The position numbers were made by a program, and so were the translations under genes. Shown here one piece after another: positions 34,419-43,780 of a stretch of 64,000 nucleotides of DNA. The stretch is taken from the NCBI GenBank assembly GCA_022827185.1, contig JAJDTM010000027.1, positions 1 to 64,000 on the forward strand. The letters are read 5' to 3'. The DNA is from Candidatus Poribacteria bacterium. GTDB taxonomy: Bacteria > Poribacteria > WGA-4E > WGA-3G. Every line of letters begins with the position of its first letter. The first letter of the stretch is position 1. The notes below the pieces were generated by a model, which did no database searches, was not told the DNA's origin, and saw only the letters and a list, made by a program, of their open reading frames with translations.

Positions 34419-35798
34419 CTAAAAAAGGAAAACCTTCGCGAATAAAAAGTAGATGAAAATACCAGCGACATCAATCGCAGTTGTAACGAACGGTCCGGTT
34501 GCGACCGCTGGATCGATGCGAACCCGTTTGAAAAACATCGGAATCACTGTCCCGACAGTTGCCGCAATGATCATATTCACAAAAATAGCGAGGGCAACAA
34601 CAAGGGGTAATTTCCATGCATGCTCCCGAAACTGCGGGAAAAGACTTGCGAAACCGCCAAGTAGCAGTCCGTAAGCCGTTCCAAGCAAAGCCCCCGTGCT
34701 GAATTCGCGCCACAACACCCGCCAGGTGTCCTTAATATCGACTTCTCCAATAGCGATACTGCGAACGATGATTGTAGAAGATTGTGTGCCGATGTTGCCA
34801 CCCATCCCCATGATGATCGGAATAAACGCAGCTAAGGCAGCGATCGCTTGTAATTGCGCCTCAAAGATACCGATGACATAAACAGCAAGTAACCCACCAG
34901 CGAAACTCGCCAGCAGCCAAGGTAAACGTGCTCGCGTGTTCCTAAAGATAGAACGGGAAGTGATATCCACTGCCCCCGTGCCTGCCATCTTCAGCATATC
35001 TTCCGTATTCTCTTCTCGGATGACATCCACAACATCGTCAATCGTAACAATACCTACCAGTTCCCCGATGCTATTGACGACCGGAATAGCGAGCAAATTG
35101 TAGCGTGCCACCGCACGTGCTACCGTTTCTTGTGGCATATCCGTGTGAACGGTGTAGAGATGCGAAGTCATCAACGCTTTAAGAGGTGTATCCGGCTTTG
35201 TCGCCACCAATTGCCGTAACGATAGGACCCCCTTCAGCTTGTTTTCATCATCAACGACATAGACGTAAAAAACCATCTCAACGTCGGCGAGTTCGCGGAT
35301 ACGTTCCGTGGCTTCCGCTGCTGTTGTCTCTTCAGAGAGTGCGAAGAAGTTCGGTGTCATGATTGACCCGGCGGTCTTCTCCTCATATTCGAGCAGACGC
35401 TCAACATCCGTAGATGTCGCGCCTTCAATGAGATTAAGCAGTTCCACCTTTTTCTCTTCAGGTAAGTCAGAGAGAATCCGCGTCACATCATCCGCTGGCA
35501 TCGTGTGCAGGATGTCCGCAACAACGGATGGCTCAGTTTCTTCAACAAATTCGCTGATGTCTGCACTGTTCAGATCCCGGAGCACCTCTCCCATCCGTTT
35601 TTCTTCAACAAGGATTTTGAAAAGGGTGCTTTTCTCTTCCGCACGGAGCCGCGGGAACCAACGAGCGATGTCGGCTGAATGTGTTTTGGCGATGGCGTTC
35701 CGAAGGTTCGGGAAAGCACGCCGTTGGATCAGTCGAACAACCGTAGAAATAAACAGTTCATCAACATCGTGTGTCGTTATGATTGTTTGGCTCTGCAT
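34419..35798 (-). CDS. mgtE: Magnesium transporter MgtE
   Basis: 459 residues from ATG 35798. The order is an N-terminal helical superhelix (about 1-130, LHTMPADDVTRILSDLPEE), two CBS domains (about 135-260, IMTPNFFALSEE; MTSHLYTVHTD) and a membrane domain with five segments including IPIIMGMGGNIGTQSSTIIVR, the conserved MgtE pore motif. It is a Mg2+-gated channel whose cytosolic domains sense Mg2+. Its ATG overlaps the aroC stop (TAATG), so the two genes are translationally coupled. Confidence 0.95.
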   Translation of the reverse strand: MQSQTIITTHDVDELFISTVVRLIQRRAFPNLRNAIAKTHSADIARWFPRLRAEEKSTLFKILVEEKRMGEVLRDLNSADISEFVEETEPSVVADILHTMPADDVTRILSDLPEEKKVELLNLIEGATSTDVERLLEYEEKTAGSIMTPNFFALSEETTAAEATERIRELADVEMVFYVYVVDDENKLKGVLSLRQLVATKPDTPLKALMTSHLYTVHTDMPQETVARAVARYNLLAIPVVNSIGELVGIVTIDDVVDVIREENTEDMLKMAGTGAVDITSRSIFRNTRARLPWLLASFAGGLLAVYVIGIFEAQLQAIAALAAFIPIIMGMGGNIGTQSSTIIVRSIAIGEVDIKDTWRVLWREFSTGALLGTAYGLLLGGFASLFPQFREHAWKLPLVVALAIFVNMIIAATVGTVIPMFFKRVRIDPAVATGPFVTTAIDVAGIFIYFLFAKVFLF

Positions 35799-36910
35799 TA
35801 AGATTTCGCGCGTTGGCGGAGCAGATGATCTGTGAGGACAAGTGCTGCCATCGCCTCCACAATCGCGGGCGCGCGCACCAATACACACGGATCGTGTCGT
35901 CCGCTCGCCTCTAACGTCACCTCGTTCCCCTGCACATCAACCGTCTGTTGAGGCTTGCCGATCGTTGCTGTCGGTTTGAAGGCGACTTGAAACACAATAT
36001 TTTCGCCGTTTGAGATGCCGCCTTGTGTGCCACCTGAATTGTTTGTGCGCGTCCGAATGCGTCCGTCGGAAGCGTCGGGATTACAAATCCCTCCTACCTC
36101 ATTCTTTTCAAAATAAAAAGGGTCGTTATGTTCGGAACCCGTCATTGTGATGCCGTCAAAGCCCGATCCGATTTGGAAGCCCATCGTTGCGGGGAGGGAC
36201 ATCATCGCCTTCGCCAAATCCGCCTTAAGTTTGTCAAAGACCGGTTCGCCAAGTCCAACAGGGACCTTACGAGTAACTGATTCAATTATGCCACCGAGAG
36301 AATCTTGGTCGCGCCGCGCCTGATCAATGCGTTCCGCCATTTTGGGACCGGCAATCGGGTCAGGACACCGCACCGGACTCGCTTCTATCTGTTCAAGTGT
36401 TACCGTGTCTGTATCCACTTCGGCTATCAGCGTATGAATCTGTTTAACATAAGCAAGCACCTCAGTTTCAGCGTTCTCGCGTAAGATTTGCTTGGCAATT
36501 GCCCCTGCAGCGACGCGTCCGATGGTTTCGCGAGCACTCGCTCTTCCACCCCCCTGCCAATTTCGGATGCCATACTTCTTTTCGTACGTGAAATCAGCGT
36601 GTGAAGGACGATAGAGGTCTTTTAGATGTTCATAAGCTGCGGGACGCGCGTCCTTATTCCATACCAGCATGGAGATAGGCGTTCCAAGCGTTTTGCCCTC
36701 AAAGACACCAGAGAGTATTTCAACGACATCGCTCTCCTGACGCGGTGTCGTAAGATGACTTTGCCCCGGTCTCCGCCGATCGAGTTCAAATTGTATTGCG
36801 GATATATCTACGTCGATTTGCGGCGGGCAGCCGTCAACCACAACGCCGACAGCACCACCGTGTGACTCGCCCCAAGTCGTAATCCGAAAAAGATGACCGA
36901 ATGTATTCAT
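35798..36910 (-). CDS. aroC: Chorismate synthase
   Basis: 370 residues; makes chorismate from EPSP with reduced FMN, the last shikimate step. Signatures are [17 protein letters not shown] near the N-terminus, [20 protein letters not shown] in the middle and the C-terminal [16 protein letters not shown] followed by [10 protein letters not shown]. It is full length for the family. It heads the minus-strand group aroC-mgtE-CHAD-CHAD-ROK kinase. Confidence 0.97.
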   Translation of the reverse strand: MNTFGHLFRITTWGESHGGAVGVVVDGCPPQIDVDISAIQFELDRRRPGQSHLTTPRQESDVVEILSGVFEGKTLGTPISMLVWNKDARPAAYEHLKDLYRPSHADFTYEKKYGIRNWQGGGRASARETIGRVAAGAIAKQILRENAETEVLAYVKQIHTLIAEVDTDTVTLEQIEASPVRCPDPIAGPKMAERIDQARRDQDSLGGIIESVTRKVPVGLGEPVFDKLKADLAKAMMSLPATMGFQIGSGFDGITMTGSEHNDPFYFEKNEVGGICNPDASDGRIRTRTNNSGGTQGGISNGENIVFQVAFKPTATIGKPQQTVDVQGNEVTLEASGRHDPCVLVRAPAIVEAMAALVLTDHLLRQRAKS

Positions 36911-37018
36911 TTATTTTTACAGGCACTTTGGAAGCGCGCCCCTTTACTTTTGGAATTGTATATTTTAGACATCTTGTGTTATACTATAGCAGATTCTGCC
37001 ATAAAAGGCAAGCACTTT

Positions 37019-37096
37019 TCGGTGCCGCTCGCAAACCGAAAACTCGCTATTCAAAAGTCGGTGCCGCTCGCAAACCGAAAACTCGCTATTCAAAAG
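37019..37096. repeat. 39-bp tandem repeat, two copies
   Basis: Two exact 39-base units start at 37019 and 37058; each contains GCTCGCAAACCGAAAACTCG. A diverged single copy (GCTTGCAAGCCAAAACTTGC) lies near 32212, so the unit belongs to a dispersed family. It sits directly before the ribosome site of the M50B-like gene and may be in its leader. Confidence 0.8.
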
Positions 37097-37106
37097 AAGA
37101 GGATTT

Positions 37107-37799
37107 ATGCTGTCACTTTTTAAACGCTATATTGCCCTGCTTCTGATTTTTATCGGTATCGTGTTCTTGTGGGATACGCTGTTTGTGTATCCGCTCAAAA
37201 TCTTCGTGGTGTTCATGCATGAAGTGAGTCACGGGCTTGCCGCAATCGTGACCGGCGGTAGGATCGTCGAAATTCAGGTTAACCCACAGCAGGGTGGACA
37301 TGCCCTCACACAAGGCGGTTCTCGGTTTTGGACGTTGACTGCAGGCTATCTCGGCAGCCTGCTATGGGGCGGACTTATCCTGCTTCTGGCAGCAAGGACG
37401 CACCTTGATAAGGCGATTAGCGTGCTTATCGGTTTGGGTATGGTAGCGATCTCTATAGGGTTCGGTGAAAGCACATTTACCTATCTATTCGGCATAGGTT
37501 TCGGGGTCGTATTGCTGGCTGTCGGTTTCTTTCTACCAGAGGCGGTCAACGATTGGATACTGCGGGTCATCGGTGTGACAAGCTGCCTTTACGCAATCCT
37601 TGACATCAAGAGCGATGTTTTGGACAGGGCACATCTGCGTTCAGATGCACGGATGCTCTCAGAGGTAACAGGCATTCCGACTGAAGTTTGGGGTGCTTTG
37701 TGGATTCTCATCGCAATCGCGCTTACGCTATGGTTTCTCTATCTCGCAGGCAAGACTCCGGTTGTCCAAGAAGAAACATCTGCCGAGGATGATCTCTGA
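37107..37799 (+). CDS. M50B-like integral membrane zinc protease
   Basis: This 230-residue protein has about six membrane segments. The first pair encloses FMHEVSHGLAAIVTGG, an HExxH zinc motif with the GG that follows it in peptidase M50B. The second conserved site of site-2 proteases is not clear to me. The family is thought to cut within the membrane; the target is unknown. Ribosome site AGAGGA lies nine bases before the ATG, just after a 39-bp tandem repeat. Confidence 0.8.
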   Translation: MLSLFKRYIALLLIFIGIVFLWDTLFVYPLKIFVVFMHEVSHGLAAIVTGGRIVEIQVNPQQGGHALTQGGSRFWTLTAGYLGSLLWGGLILLLAARTHLDKAISVLIGLGMVAISIGFGESTFTYLFGIGFGVVLLAVGFFLPEAVNDWILRVIGVTSCLYAILDIKSDVLDRAHLRSDARMLSEVTGIPTEVWGALWILIAIALTLWFLYLAGKTPVVQEETSAEDDL

Positions 37800-37814
37800 C
37801 TTTGCAACACGCCA

Positions 37815-38036
37815 TTAACCAAATGGACTAAATTGGCCCGCCGATATTCCGCTAAAGTGAAGAAACCACACGCCGAGACCTATTAGAAAAAGTGGAACGC
37901 AGATAAGTACGATGAGGATGAAGCATCCCCACATCCACGAACCTCTGGATTTCGCAACGGTTGCCAGACGCGCGAGTAGCATACCGCCACATATCATAAT
38001 GATAACGACGAGACCGAATATTGCCGCCATCAGCAT
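37815..38036 (-). CDS. Small membrane protein, 73 residues
   Basis: Two hydrophobic segments (about 1-25 and 37-62) flank a short basic loop with AKSRGSW. GGAAGGAG stands ten bases before the ATG, which supports translation. No family recognised. It is convergent with the M50B-like gene and divergent from the following large membrane protein. Confidence 0.6.
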   Translation of the reverse strand: MLMAAIFGLVVIIMICGGMLLARLATVAKSRGSWMWGCFILIVLICVPLFLIGLGVWFLHFSGISAGQFSPFG

Positions 38037-38071
38037 CTCTTGTTTTCTCCTTCCCTGAACGCTACGCTAAT

Positions 38072-40042
38072 ATGAGACACCCTTCAAAAAGCCCCATCAC
38101 CCTACGCGCAACGCTGATCGGCATCGTTCTTATACCATTCAATAGCTACTGGATCCTACATCTCAGTTATATCTGGGACTCTAACCGTCCCACGAGCTTA
38201 GCGTTGCTGTTCAATGTCCTGTTTACGTTGCTCGTGCTTATTGGTCTCAGTGTCATACTCAAACGTTTGCGTCCGTCATTGGCGTTTACACAGAGTGAGT
38301 TGTTAACGATCTATGCGATGCTCTGCCAAGCCTCTGTTTTCGCCGGACGCGATATGCTGCAAGTCTTAGTCCCATTGATGGGCAACGGTTTTTGGTACGC
38401 GACAACCGAGAACGAATGGGCACAACTCTTTCATCAGCATCTCCCGGAATGGCTTGTTGTCGGAGAACAAGAGGTGTTACGCGGTTTCTATGAAGGTGAA
38501 TCCACGCTCTATTTGCAGACGCACATACAGGCGTGGCTACTGCCGACGCTGATCTGGGTCGGTTTTTGCCTTGTTATCGGCGTAACAATGCTCTGCATTA
38601 ATGTCCTTTTACGCAAGCAGTGGCAGGAACACGAACGGCTTACCTATCCGATTGCACAACTCCCTTATGAAATCACACGTGCAGCATCAAACGCGAGCAA
38701 CCTACGCCTAACACCACATCTATTTTTTAATCGGAGAATGATGGTTGTCGGTTTAAGCATCGCTGCTGTCCTGAATCTGCTCTATAGTTTACACCAGATT
38801 GACCCCGTTTTTCCAACAATTCCACTCTATCGTAGTTTTCGGCTCCCCGAAAAACCGTGGAGTGCGATGAATAACCCCGGCTTCCGTATCAGTTTCTTCC
38901 CGTTTGCAATCGGTGTCGGTTTCCTGATACCGCTCGATTTGGGGTTCTCCTGCTGGTTTTTTCATCTGTTTTGGCACTTTGAACGGATTATCGGTGAGAT
39001 GTTCGGTTGGCGTGGGGCTGTTGGGTTTCCGAGAGAAATGGCACAAATTCGCGGTGTATGGATGGCACTGTTTCTCTGGACACTCTGGATGGGACGTTCA
39101 CATGTCAAGGTGGTATTGAAAACCGTTTTCGTAGGGGCGAGGTCACCTCGTCCGTGCGGGCAGGGAAACCCTACCCCTACGAATGACGAGGGTGAAGCGT
39201 TGCGTTATAGGACGGCAGCGATTGGTGTGCTTATCGGATTTATCTTGATTATGGCGTTCTGTCTCAAGGCGGGGATGTCACTCTGGTTCGCCATCCTATT
39301 TTTCGCACTTTATTTCGCCATGTCGGTAACGATTACCCGCATCCGTGCCGAACTCGGTCCGCCCGCACACGACCTCTACAATGCCGGGCCCGATCTCCTT
39401 TTGACAGATGCACTCGGCACACGGCGCATCGGCAATCGGAATCTCTCGGTGATGTCGCTCTTTTTCTGGCTGAACCACCTCTCTTACCGGGCACATCCGA
39501 TGCCGCACCAACTCGAAGGGTTGAAACTCGCGCATCAAACCCGTTTCAATCCGTCCCAACTGCTCTGGGTATTAGCGATTGCGATCTTCGTCGGTGCGCT
39601 CTCCGCTGCGTGGGGACACTTACATCTCTCCTATCAAGTCGGCTTGGAACAGGCGCGTTCGTGGTATGCCCGCGCCGCCTTCAACAGACTCGCGGGATGG
39701 CTCTATAATCCGAGCGAAACGAGCATCAGTGGCATGCTCTACACTGCGGGTGGATTTGGTTTTGCTGTCGGTTTGCTGCTCTTGCGATGGCGGTTCATTC
39801 AGTGGCCTCTACATCCTGTCGGTTACGTCGTTTCGAGTTGGTGGACATTTACGGGACTGTGGTTTCCGCTCTTAATCAGTTGGATCGTCAAACGGATTTT
39901 ACTCTCGACAGGCGGTGTGCGCTTATACCGACGTTCGATCCCATTTTTCATCGGTCTGGTTATCGGTGATGTGATTATTGCATCCATAATTAGCATTCTG
40001 GGCCTGATTTTCGATTTTCGTGTTGTTTATCTGAGTTGGTAA
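38072..40042 (+). CDS. Large polytopic membrane protein, DUF6785/DUF6784-like
   Basis: About 656 residues with roughly twelve membrane segments. The conserved-looking elements are FTQSELLTIYAMLCQAS, WQEHERLTYPIAQLPYEI and RAELGPPAHDLY near the C-terminal third, resembling OPT-like proteins found mainly in Poribacteria and Planctomycetes; the substrate is unknown. ATG 38072 is chosen over an earlier in-frame start because it begins before the first membrane helix. In the loop near residues 353-370 a palindromic repeat (39131-39180) encodes VGARSPRPCGQGNPTPT, an insertion that keeps the frame. Confidence 0.8.
   Translation: MRHPSKSPITLRATLIGIVLIPFNSYWILHLSYIWDSNRPTSLALLFNVLFTLLVLIGLSVILKRLRPSLAFTQSELLTIYAMLCQASVFAGRDMLQVLVPLMGNGFWYATTENEWAQLFHQHLPEWLVVGEQEVLRGFYEGESTLYLQTHIQAWLLPTLIWVGFCLVIGVTMLCINVLLRKQWQEHERLTYPIAQLPYEITRAASNASNLRLTPHLFFNRRMMVVGLSIAAVLNLLYSLHQIDPVFPTIPLYRSFRLPEKPWSAMNNPGFRISFFPFAIGVGFLIPLDLGFSCWFFHLFWHFERIIGEMFGWRGAVGFPREMAQIRGVWMALFLWTLWMGRSHVKVVLKTVFVGARSPRPCGQGNPTPTNDEGEALRYRTAAIGVLIGFILIMAFCLKAGMSLWFAILFFALYFAMSVTITRIRAELGPPAHDLYNAGPDLLLTDALGTRRIGNRNLSVMSLFFWLNHLSYRAHPMPHQLEGLKLAHQTRFNPSQLLWVLAIAIFVGALSAAWGHLHLSYQVGLEQARSWYARAAFNRLAGWLYNPSETSISGMLYTAGGFGFAVGLLLLRWRFIQWPLHPVGYVVSSWWTFTGLWFPLLISWIVKRILLSTGGVRLYRRSIPFFIGLVIGDVIIASIISILGLIFDFRVVYLSW
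39131..39180. repeat. Palindromic repeat within a membrane protein gene
   Basis: This 50-base element has ends GTAGGGG and CCCCTAC and internal complementarity (GAGGTCACCTC). It belongs to the same family as 11105-11130 (GTAGGGGCGAGG). It is translated in frame into a Gly/Pro/Arg-rich loop. Confidence 0.7.
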
Positions 40043-40073
40043 CCCTTCTCGCTGATAGAATGGAAAAAATCAC

Positions 40074-40102
40074 TTGACATTCGACATATATTGGTGTTAA
40101 AT
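40074..40102 (+). promoter_or_regulatory. Candidate promoter
   Basis: TTGACA, 17 bases, then TTAAAT, about 200 bases ahead of the small membrane gene at 40312. A MITE-like repeat lies between them and would be in the transcript leader. The -10 box is imperfect. Confidence 0.35.
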
Positions 40103-40149
40103 TTTTTATGCAGAACTGAAGAAATGCTTTTTAACGCACTTCAAAAAAG

Positions 40150-40304
40150 TATCATCCGTAGGCAGGGGCATTCAATTGTCCATTTTTCAATCGAATTTTC
40201 ACCCCAGGCCCGGTAGGTTCGGTTTCCTAACCGAACCGGATCGTTGAAAAAAGACGTGAAACCCAATAATTTCTTAAAATTGAATGACCCTGATCCGTAG
40301 GAGC
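40150..40304. repeat. MITE-like inverted-repeat element
   Basis: The left end contains CCGTAGGCAGGGGCATTCAA. The reverse complement of the right end reads CCTACGGATCAGGGTCATTC, then AA. These are imperfect inverted ends around the core AGGGxCATTCAATT. Inside lies a strong palindrome (40211-40239, GGTAGGTTCGG...CCGAACCGG) of the same family as the insertion in ubiE. No coding capacity. Confidence 0.5.
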
Positions 40305-40311
40305 ATGTGCT

Positions 40312-40563
40312 ATGAAACGTCACCATATTGCTGGTATCATCAGCGGAATATGTGCGATAGGTTTAGCAGTCCGCAGTGCGCTTTCAGGAAATATCGTCGA
40401 AGCACTCATATACTTCATTGGGTTATCTGTTATAGCCGTTTCAAGTTTTTTTAAGGACAGATTAACACCCAGATGGTCCCACAGGATATTACCGTTTTGG
40501 ATGGGCGTTATTTTAGTCTGTCTCATGTTGTTTGAGTTGGTTGTTTTTATCTTTCTTCCTTAA
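40312..40563 (+). CDS. Small membrane protein, 83 residues
   Basis: Basic N-terminus, then hydrophobic segments at about 6-24, 30-48 and 60-82 separated by the charged FKDRLTPRWSHR. TAGGAG lies about ten bases before the ATG. No family recognised. Its stop overlaps the end of the convergent dockerin gene. Confidence 0.6.
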   Translation: MKRHHIAGIISGICAIGLAVRSALSGNIVEALIYFIGLSVIAVSSFFKDRLTPRWSHRILPFWMGVILVCLMLFELVVFIFLP

Positions 40564-42566
40564 GGCGGCGAAGGTGCAGCCCCCGTTGACTCACCGAGAT
40601 GTTGGGCAACAACTACGAGGTCTAAAATGTTGACAGTCCCATCGCCATTTACGTCAATTTGTGAGTTGGCTGATGCAGTGTCCCCTAAATGCTGTGCTAC
40701 CAGAACCAGGTCCAAAATGTTTACTTGTCCATCCTGATTAACATCCCATGCAGGAGCTGTAGGTTCATCTGCTACAGCGAGTACGGTATATTCAGTATCA
40801 TTTTCAAATCCGAAAAACCCACTCCAACCGCCCCAGCGATCGTAAACAGCAACTAATAAGGTATTTGTCCCCTGGTTCAGAGTGGCAGAGAACTTCTCTT
40901 GATAATCAGTAGCCCCTCGGTTAATAGGACGGTTGTGAACCAATTCGCCGTTGAGCCAGACCTTGACAGCATCATCGCTCCCGACATACATCACCGTATT
41001 CTGTTCCTCCGGAGAATCTAAGGCAATATAGCCGTAAGCAACATGATAGTCTATAACGCCTGTTCCTAAACCGATAGCGTTTATTAAGTCATTAATGTTA
41101 TCTTCACCTGTGGCAGCGAGGGTTCCGACTGTCCAAACAAGGTTTCCTATTTCATCCCCAGCAGTTGCCCCTTCTACGGCAATTTGCTGCTCTGTAGTGG
41201 AATTATCGCTGGCTTGCGCAAGCCAATCAATTCCCGAAGCGGCAGCTTCTTCGCCTCCGATCTCTCCTGTCGGCACAATCATCCATAGCCACGGTCCCTC
41301 TATTTTCGGACCGGGGCTAATACCTGTCAATTCGCTTTCAACCAATATGCGCCCTGTTTCCTCTGCGGCGATAAACACTGATAGATTATTGCCATTTTCG
41401 TCTTTGAGTAACCATATATCACCCACATTAGTCGGGAAATGGCGAATGTCGCGGCTTTGGCGCGCACGGAAAACTTCTGTTCCATCAGGACCCACCCAAT
41501 ATACTGAAACATCGTCTCCAGTAAAATTTACGACAAGAACTTCAGTTTCACCACCTGTGGTTCTTGATTCATTTAGACTTGCAAGTTCACTCGGATCATG
41601 CGGGGATAAATTCACCCACTCATTTCCACTATCACTGTCTGGATCACTCAATTGATCATACAATGCTACCAGTTCAGGAGGCCATTCAAAGGTCGGGGAA
41701 TCTTTTGGATTGAATCCTTGAAGGTGCTGCAGATGGGTTCGAGTGGCAGGCGGCGTATATCGCCAGTCGCTATCACCAAAGACTTCGACAAGCAGTATTG
41801 AGAGATCGGGATCATAATCCTTTAACTCCGCTCGTGTGTTAACATGATTGTGTAGTGGACCATTTTCCTCATTGGAGTTAAACCAAGATTGCACGCCTTC
41901 AGCCCAGTATTCCCAATGATCCGTGGAAGCGAAAGTGCCCTGCCACAACCCTTCTTTTATTGCTGTATCATACGTTATCCTGAGTCGACCGTCAAAACTT
42001 GGGTCAAAGGTATTCAAGCCTTGGTTGTGTAAGGAGTGAGCGAACTCATGAATTAAGGTATTCTCAGTCCAATAGGGATCCCCTGGATAGTTAAGCAGAT
42101 TTTCCTCACCACAACTCGTTGTCTGACCTCCCAAACCGCGGGCCCGAATGTCCCAATAAAAACTCGGACCCAAGTAGCTATGTTCAGGAATCTGTGTCGT
42201 CATCTCATTATACGCCATCACGGAGAAACGTACTCTATTCTCAGCCATCACCTTTAGTAGATCCGAGCGATGACCAACCATTTGATTGATCAGATATGCA
42301 GCTTCCTTTACAGCATAAGGATTCACCTTCGCTGATGCCAAGACAGGAACTCCCCCTATATCAATCCACTGCTGATAAAATGGATCCAGTCCGAAAGCCT
42401 CGCGGACAGCATGTGGAGGCGGGGTAGGCTCAGGGAGGTCAATTTGTGCTTCTACCGATGACAAAGTTGAGAGGAGCAATACACAGAACATGAGGGAGCA
42501 AACAAATGTGGGTCGCAGTTTATAAGTTTTCGATATTGCAATATATTTCGATTTGAAAAGTTGCAT
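40560..42566 (-). CDS. Secreted metallopeptidase-like protein with VHL-like and dockerin domains
   Basis: From ATG 42566 it is 668 residues. Signal peptide about 1-33 (ending VEAQ). Residues about 55-290 contain LIHEFAHSLHNQG and, 60 residues on, EYWAEGVQSWF: an HExxH plus downstream Glu zinc site. Next comes a segment SRTTGGETEVLVVNFTGDDV ... YWVGPDGTE that resembles the VHL beta domain. Then a PA14/galactose-binding-like region (VMYVGSDDAVKVWLNGELVH) and a C-terminal type I dockerin with two Ca-binding repeats (DVNQDGQVNILDLVLVAQHL, DVNGDGTVNILDLVVVAQHL). Dockerins normally dock to cohesins; none is in the window. Confidence 0.85.
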   Translation of the reverse strand: MQLFKSKYIAISKTYKLRPTFVCSLMFCVLLLSTLSSVEAQIDLPEPTPPPHAVREAFGLDPFYQQWIDIGGVPVLASAKVNPYAVKEAAYLINQMVGHRSDLLKVMAENRVRFSVMAYNEMTTQIPEHSYLGPSFYWDIRARGLGGQTTSCGEENLLNYPGDPYWTENTLIHEFAHSLHNQGLNTFDPSFDGRLRITYDTAIKEGLWQGTFASTDHWEYWAEGVQSWFNSNEENGPLHNHVNTRAELKDYDPDLSILLVEVFGDSDWRYTPPATRTHLQHLQGFNPKDSPTFEWPPELVALYDQLSDPDSDSGNEWVNLSPHDPSELASLNESRTTGGETEVLVVNFTGDDVSVYWVGPDGTEVFRARQSRDIRHFPTNVGDIWLLKDENGNNLSVFIAAEETGRILVESELTGISPGPKIEGPWLWMIVPTGEIGGEEAAASGIDWLAQASDNSTTEQQIAVEGATAGDEIGNLVWTVGTLAATGEDNINDLINAIGLGTGVIDYHVAYGYIALDSPEEQNTVMYVGSDDAVKVWLNGELVHNRPINRGATDYQEKFSATLNQGTNTLLVAVYDRWGGWSGFFGFENDTEYTVLAVADEPTAPAWDVNQDGQVNILDLVLVAQHLGDTASANSQIDVNGDGTVNILDLVVVAQHLGESTGAAPSPP

Positions 42567-42771
42567 GATGTGAAATAAGAACAAATTCTGCAGGGTATAG
42601 GCAAAATTCAGTTTTATCTCCTTTGTTGTTTCACAAAAATTAATCAATTTTATGCGGTGAATAGTAGTATAATAATTAGGCATAATAAGTCAAGTCAAAA
42701 AATTTAACTTACCCGGAAAGTCAGAATTGGAAATTTTCCAGCAAAAAGAGAAAGCATCAAAAAATGTAGTC

Positions 42772-42800
42772 TTGAAATTTCCACACAAACCTGTTATTAT
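42772..42800 (+). promoter_or_regulatory. Promoter of pyrD, probably giving a leaderless mRNA
   Basis: TTGAAA (42772-42777), 17-base spacer, TATTAT (42795-42800): five of six consensus bases in both boxes. The pyrD ATG is only eight bases beyond the -10 box, so transcription would start at or next to the A of the start codon. No Shine-Dalgarno is present. Confidence 0.55.
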
Positions 42801-42808
42801 TATTCACG

Positions 42809-43738
42809 ATGGACACAACAGATTTGTCACTCAGTGTGAATATTGGCGGAATACAGATGCAGAATCCGGTCATGACGGCATCTGGCACCTTCGGCTACGG
42901 CAGTGAATACGCCGATTTCGTGGATTTGAACCGCCTCGGCGCGGTGGTCGTTAAAGGCGTTACGAGTGTGCCGTGGCCCGGCAATCCGATGCAACGGATC
43001 ATGGAAACGCCCTCCGGTATGCTCAACGCAATCGGCCTCCAAAATGTCGGCGTAGACGGCTTTATTTCGGAGAAACTGCCTTATCTGCGTGATTTTGATG
43101 TCCCGGTGATTGTCAATGTCTGTGGCAAAACGGTTGAAGAATATCTGACGGTCGTTGAGAAACTAAACACAGCAGAGGGTGTTGCAGGTGTAGAACTCAA
43201 TATCTCCTGTCCAAACTTGGATTGCGGCGGTATGAGTTTCGGCGTTGACGCGACGCTGGCATACGAACTCGTCAAAGCAGTCCGTGCGATAACACACCTA
43301 CCGCTGTTGGTAAAACTATCCCCGAACGTCACGGATATTACTGAAATCGCACGCGCCGTTGAGGATGCTGGTACGGACGCGCTCTCTGCTATCAATACGC
43401 TTCTTGGTATGGCGATTAACGCGGAAACGCGGAAACCCGAACTCGCAAACGTCACAGGCGGCCTCTCTGGACCTGCGATAAAGCCTGTGGCACTCCGATT
43501 GGTTTGGGAGGTCTACAAAAGCGTCTCCATCCCAATCGTCGGGATGGGTGGCATTATGACTGCGACAGACGCTGTAGAATTTTTCATCGCTGGTGCCTCT
43601 GCTGTGGCAATTGGGACAGCAAATTTCGTCAATCCACAAGCATCTATCAAAGTGATTAAAGGTCTTCACGCTTATCTCAAAGAAGCAAATATGAGCTCAA
43701 TTAAAGAATTGATTGGCAGTTTACAGGTTAATCCGTAA
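42809..43738 (+). CDS. pyrD: Dihydroorotate dehydrogenase, class 1B catalytic subunit
   Basis: 309 residues. Oxidises dihydroorotate to orotate in pyrimidine synthesis using FMN. Key segments are NPVMTASGTFGYG, GVELNISCPNLDCGG (catalytic Cys as in class 1), LLVKLSPNVTDI, and IVGMGGI...AVAIGTANF for phosphate binding. Class 1B enzymes use a PyrK partner, which is not seen here. pyrB follows after 42 bp and is likely co-transcribed. Start context suggests a leaderless transcript. Confidence 0.95.
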   Translation: MDTTDLSLSVNIGGIQMQNPVMTASGTFGYGSEYADFVDLNRLGAVVVKGVTSVPWPGNPMQRIMETPSGMLNAIGLQNVGVDGFISEKLPYLRDFDVPVIVNVCGKTVEEYLTVVEKLNTAEGVAGVELNISCPNLDCGGMSFGVDATLAYELVKAVRAITHLPLLVKLSPNVTDITEIARAVEDAGTDALSAINTLLGMAINAETRKPELANVTGGLSGPAIKPVALRLVWEVYKSVSIPIVGMGGIMTATDAVEFFIAGASAVAIGTANFVNPQASIKVIKGLHAYLKEANMSSIKELIGSLQVNP

Positions 43739-43780
43739 TAAGAATTAGGCGTACTTACAACGGACACCCAGAGGAGAACA

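Noticed and set aside
36893..37146. Short plus-strand frames across the 39-bp repeats
   Set aside because: They arise because 39 is a multiple of three; the encoded repeats have no similarity and overlap aroC and the M50B-like gene.
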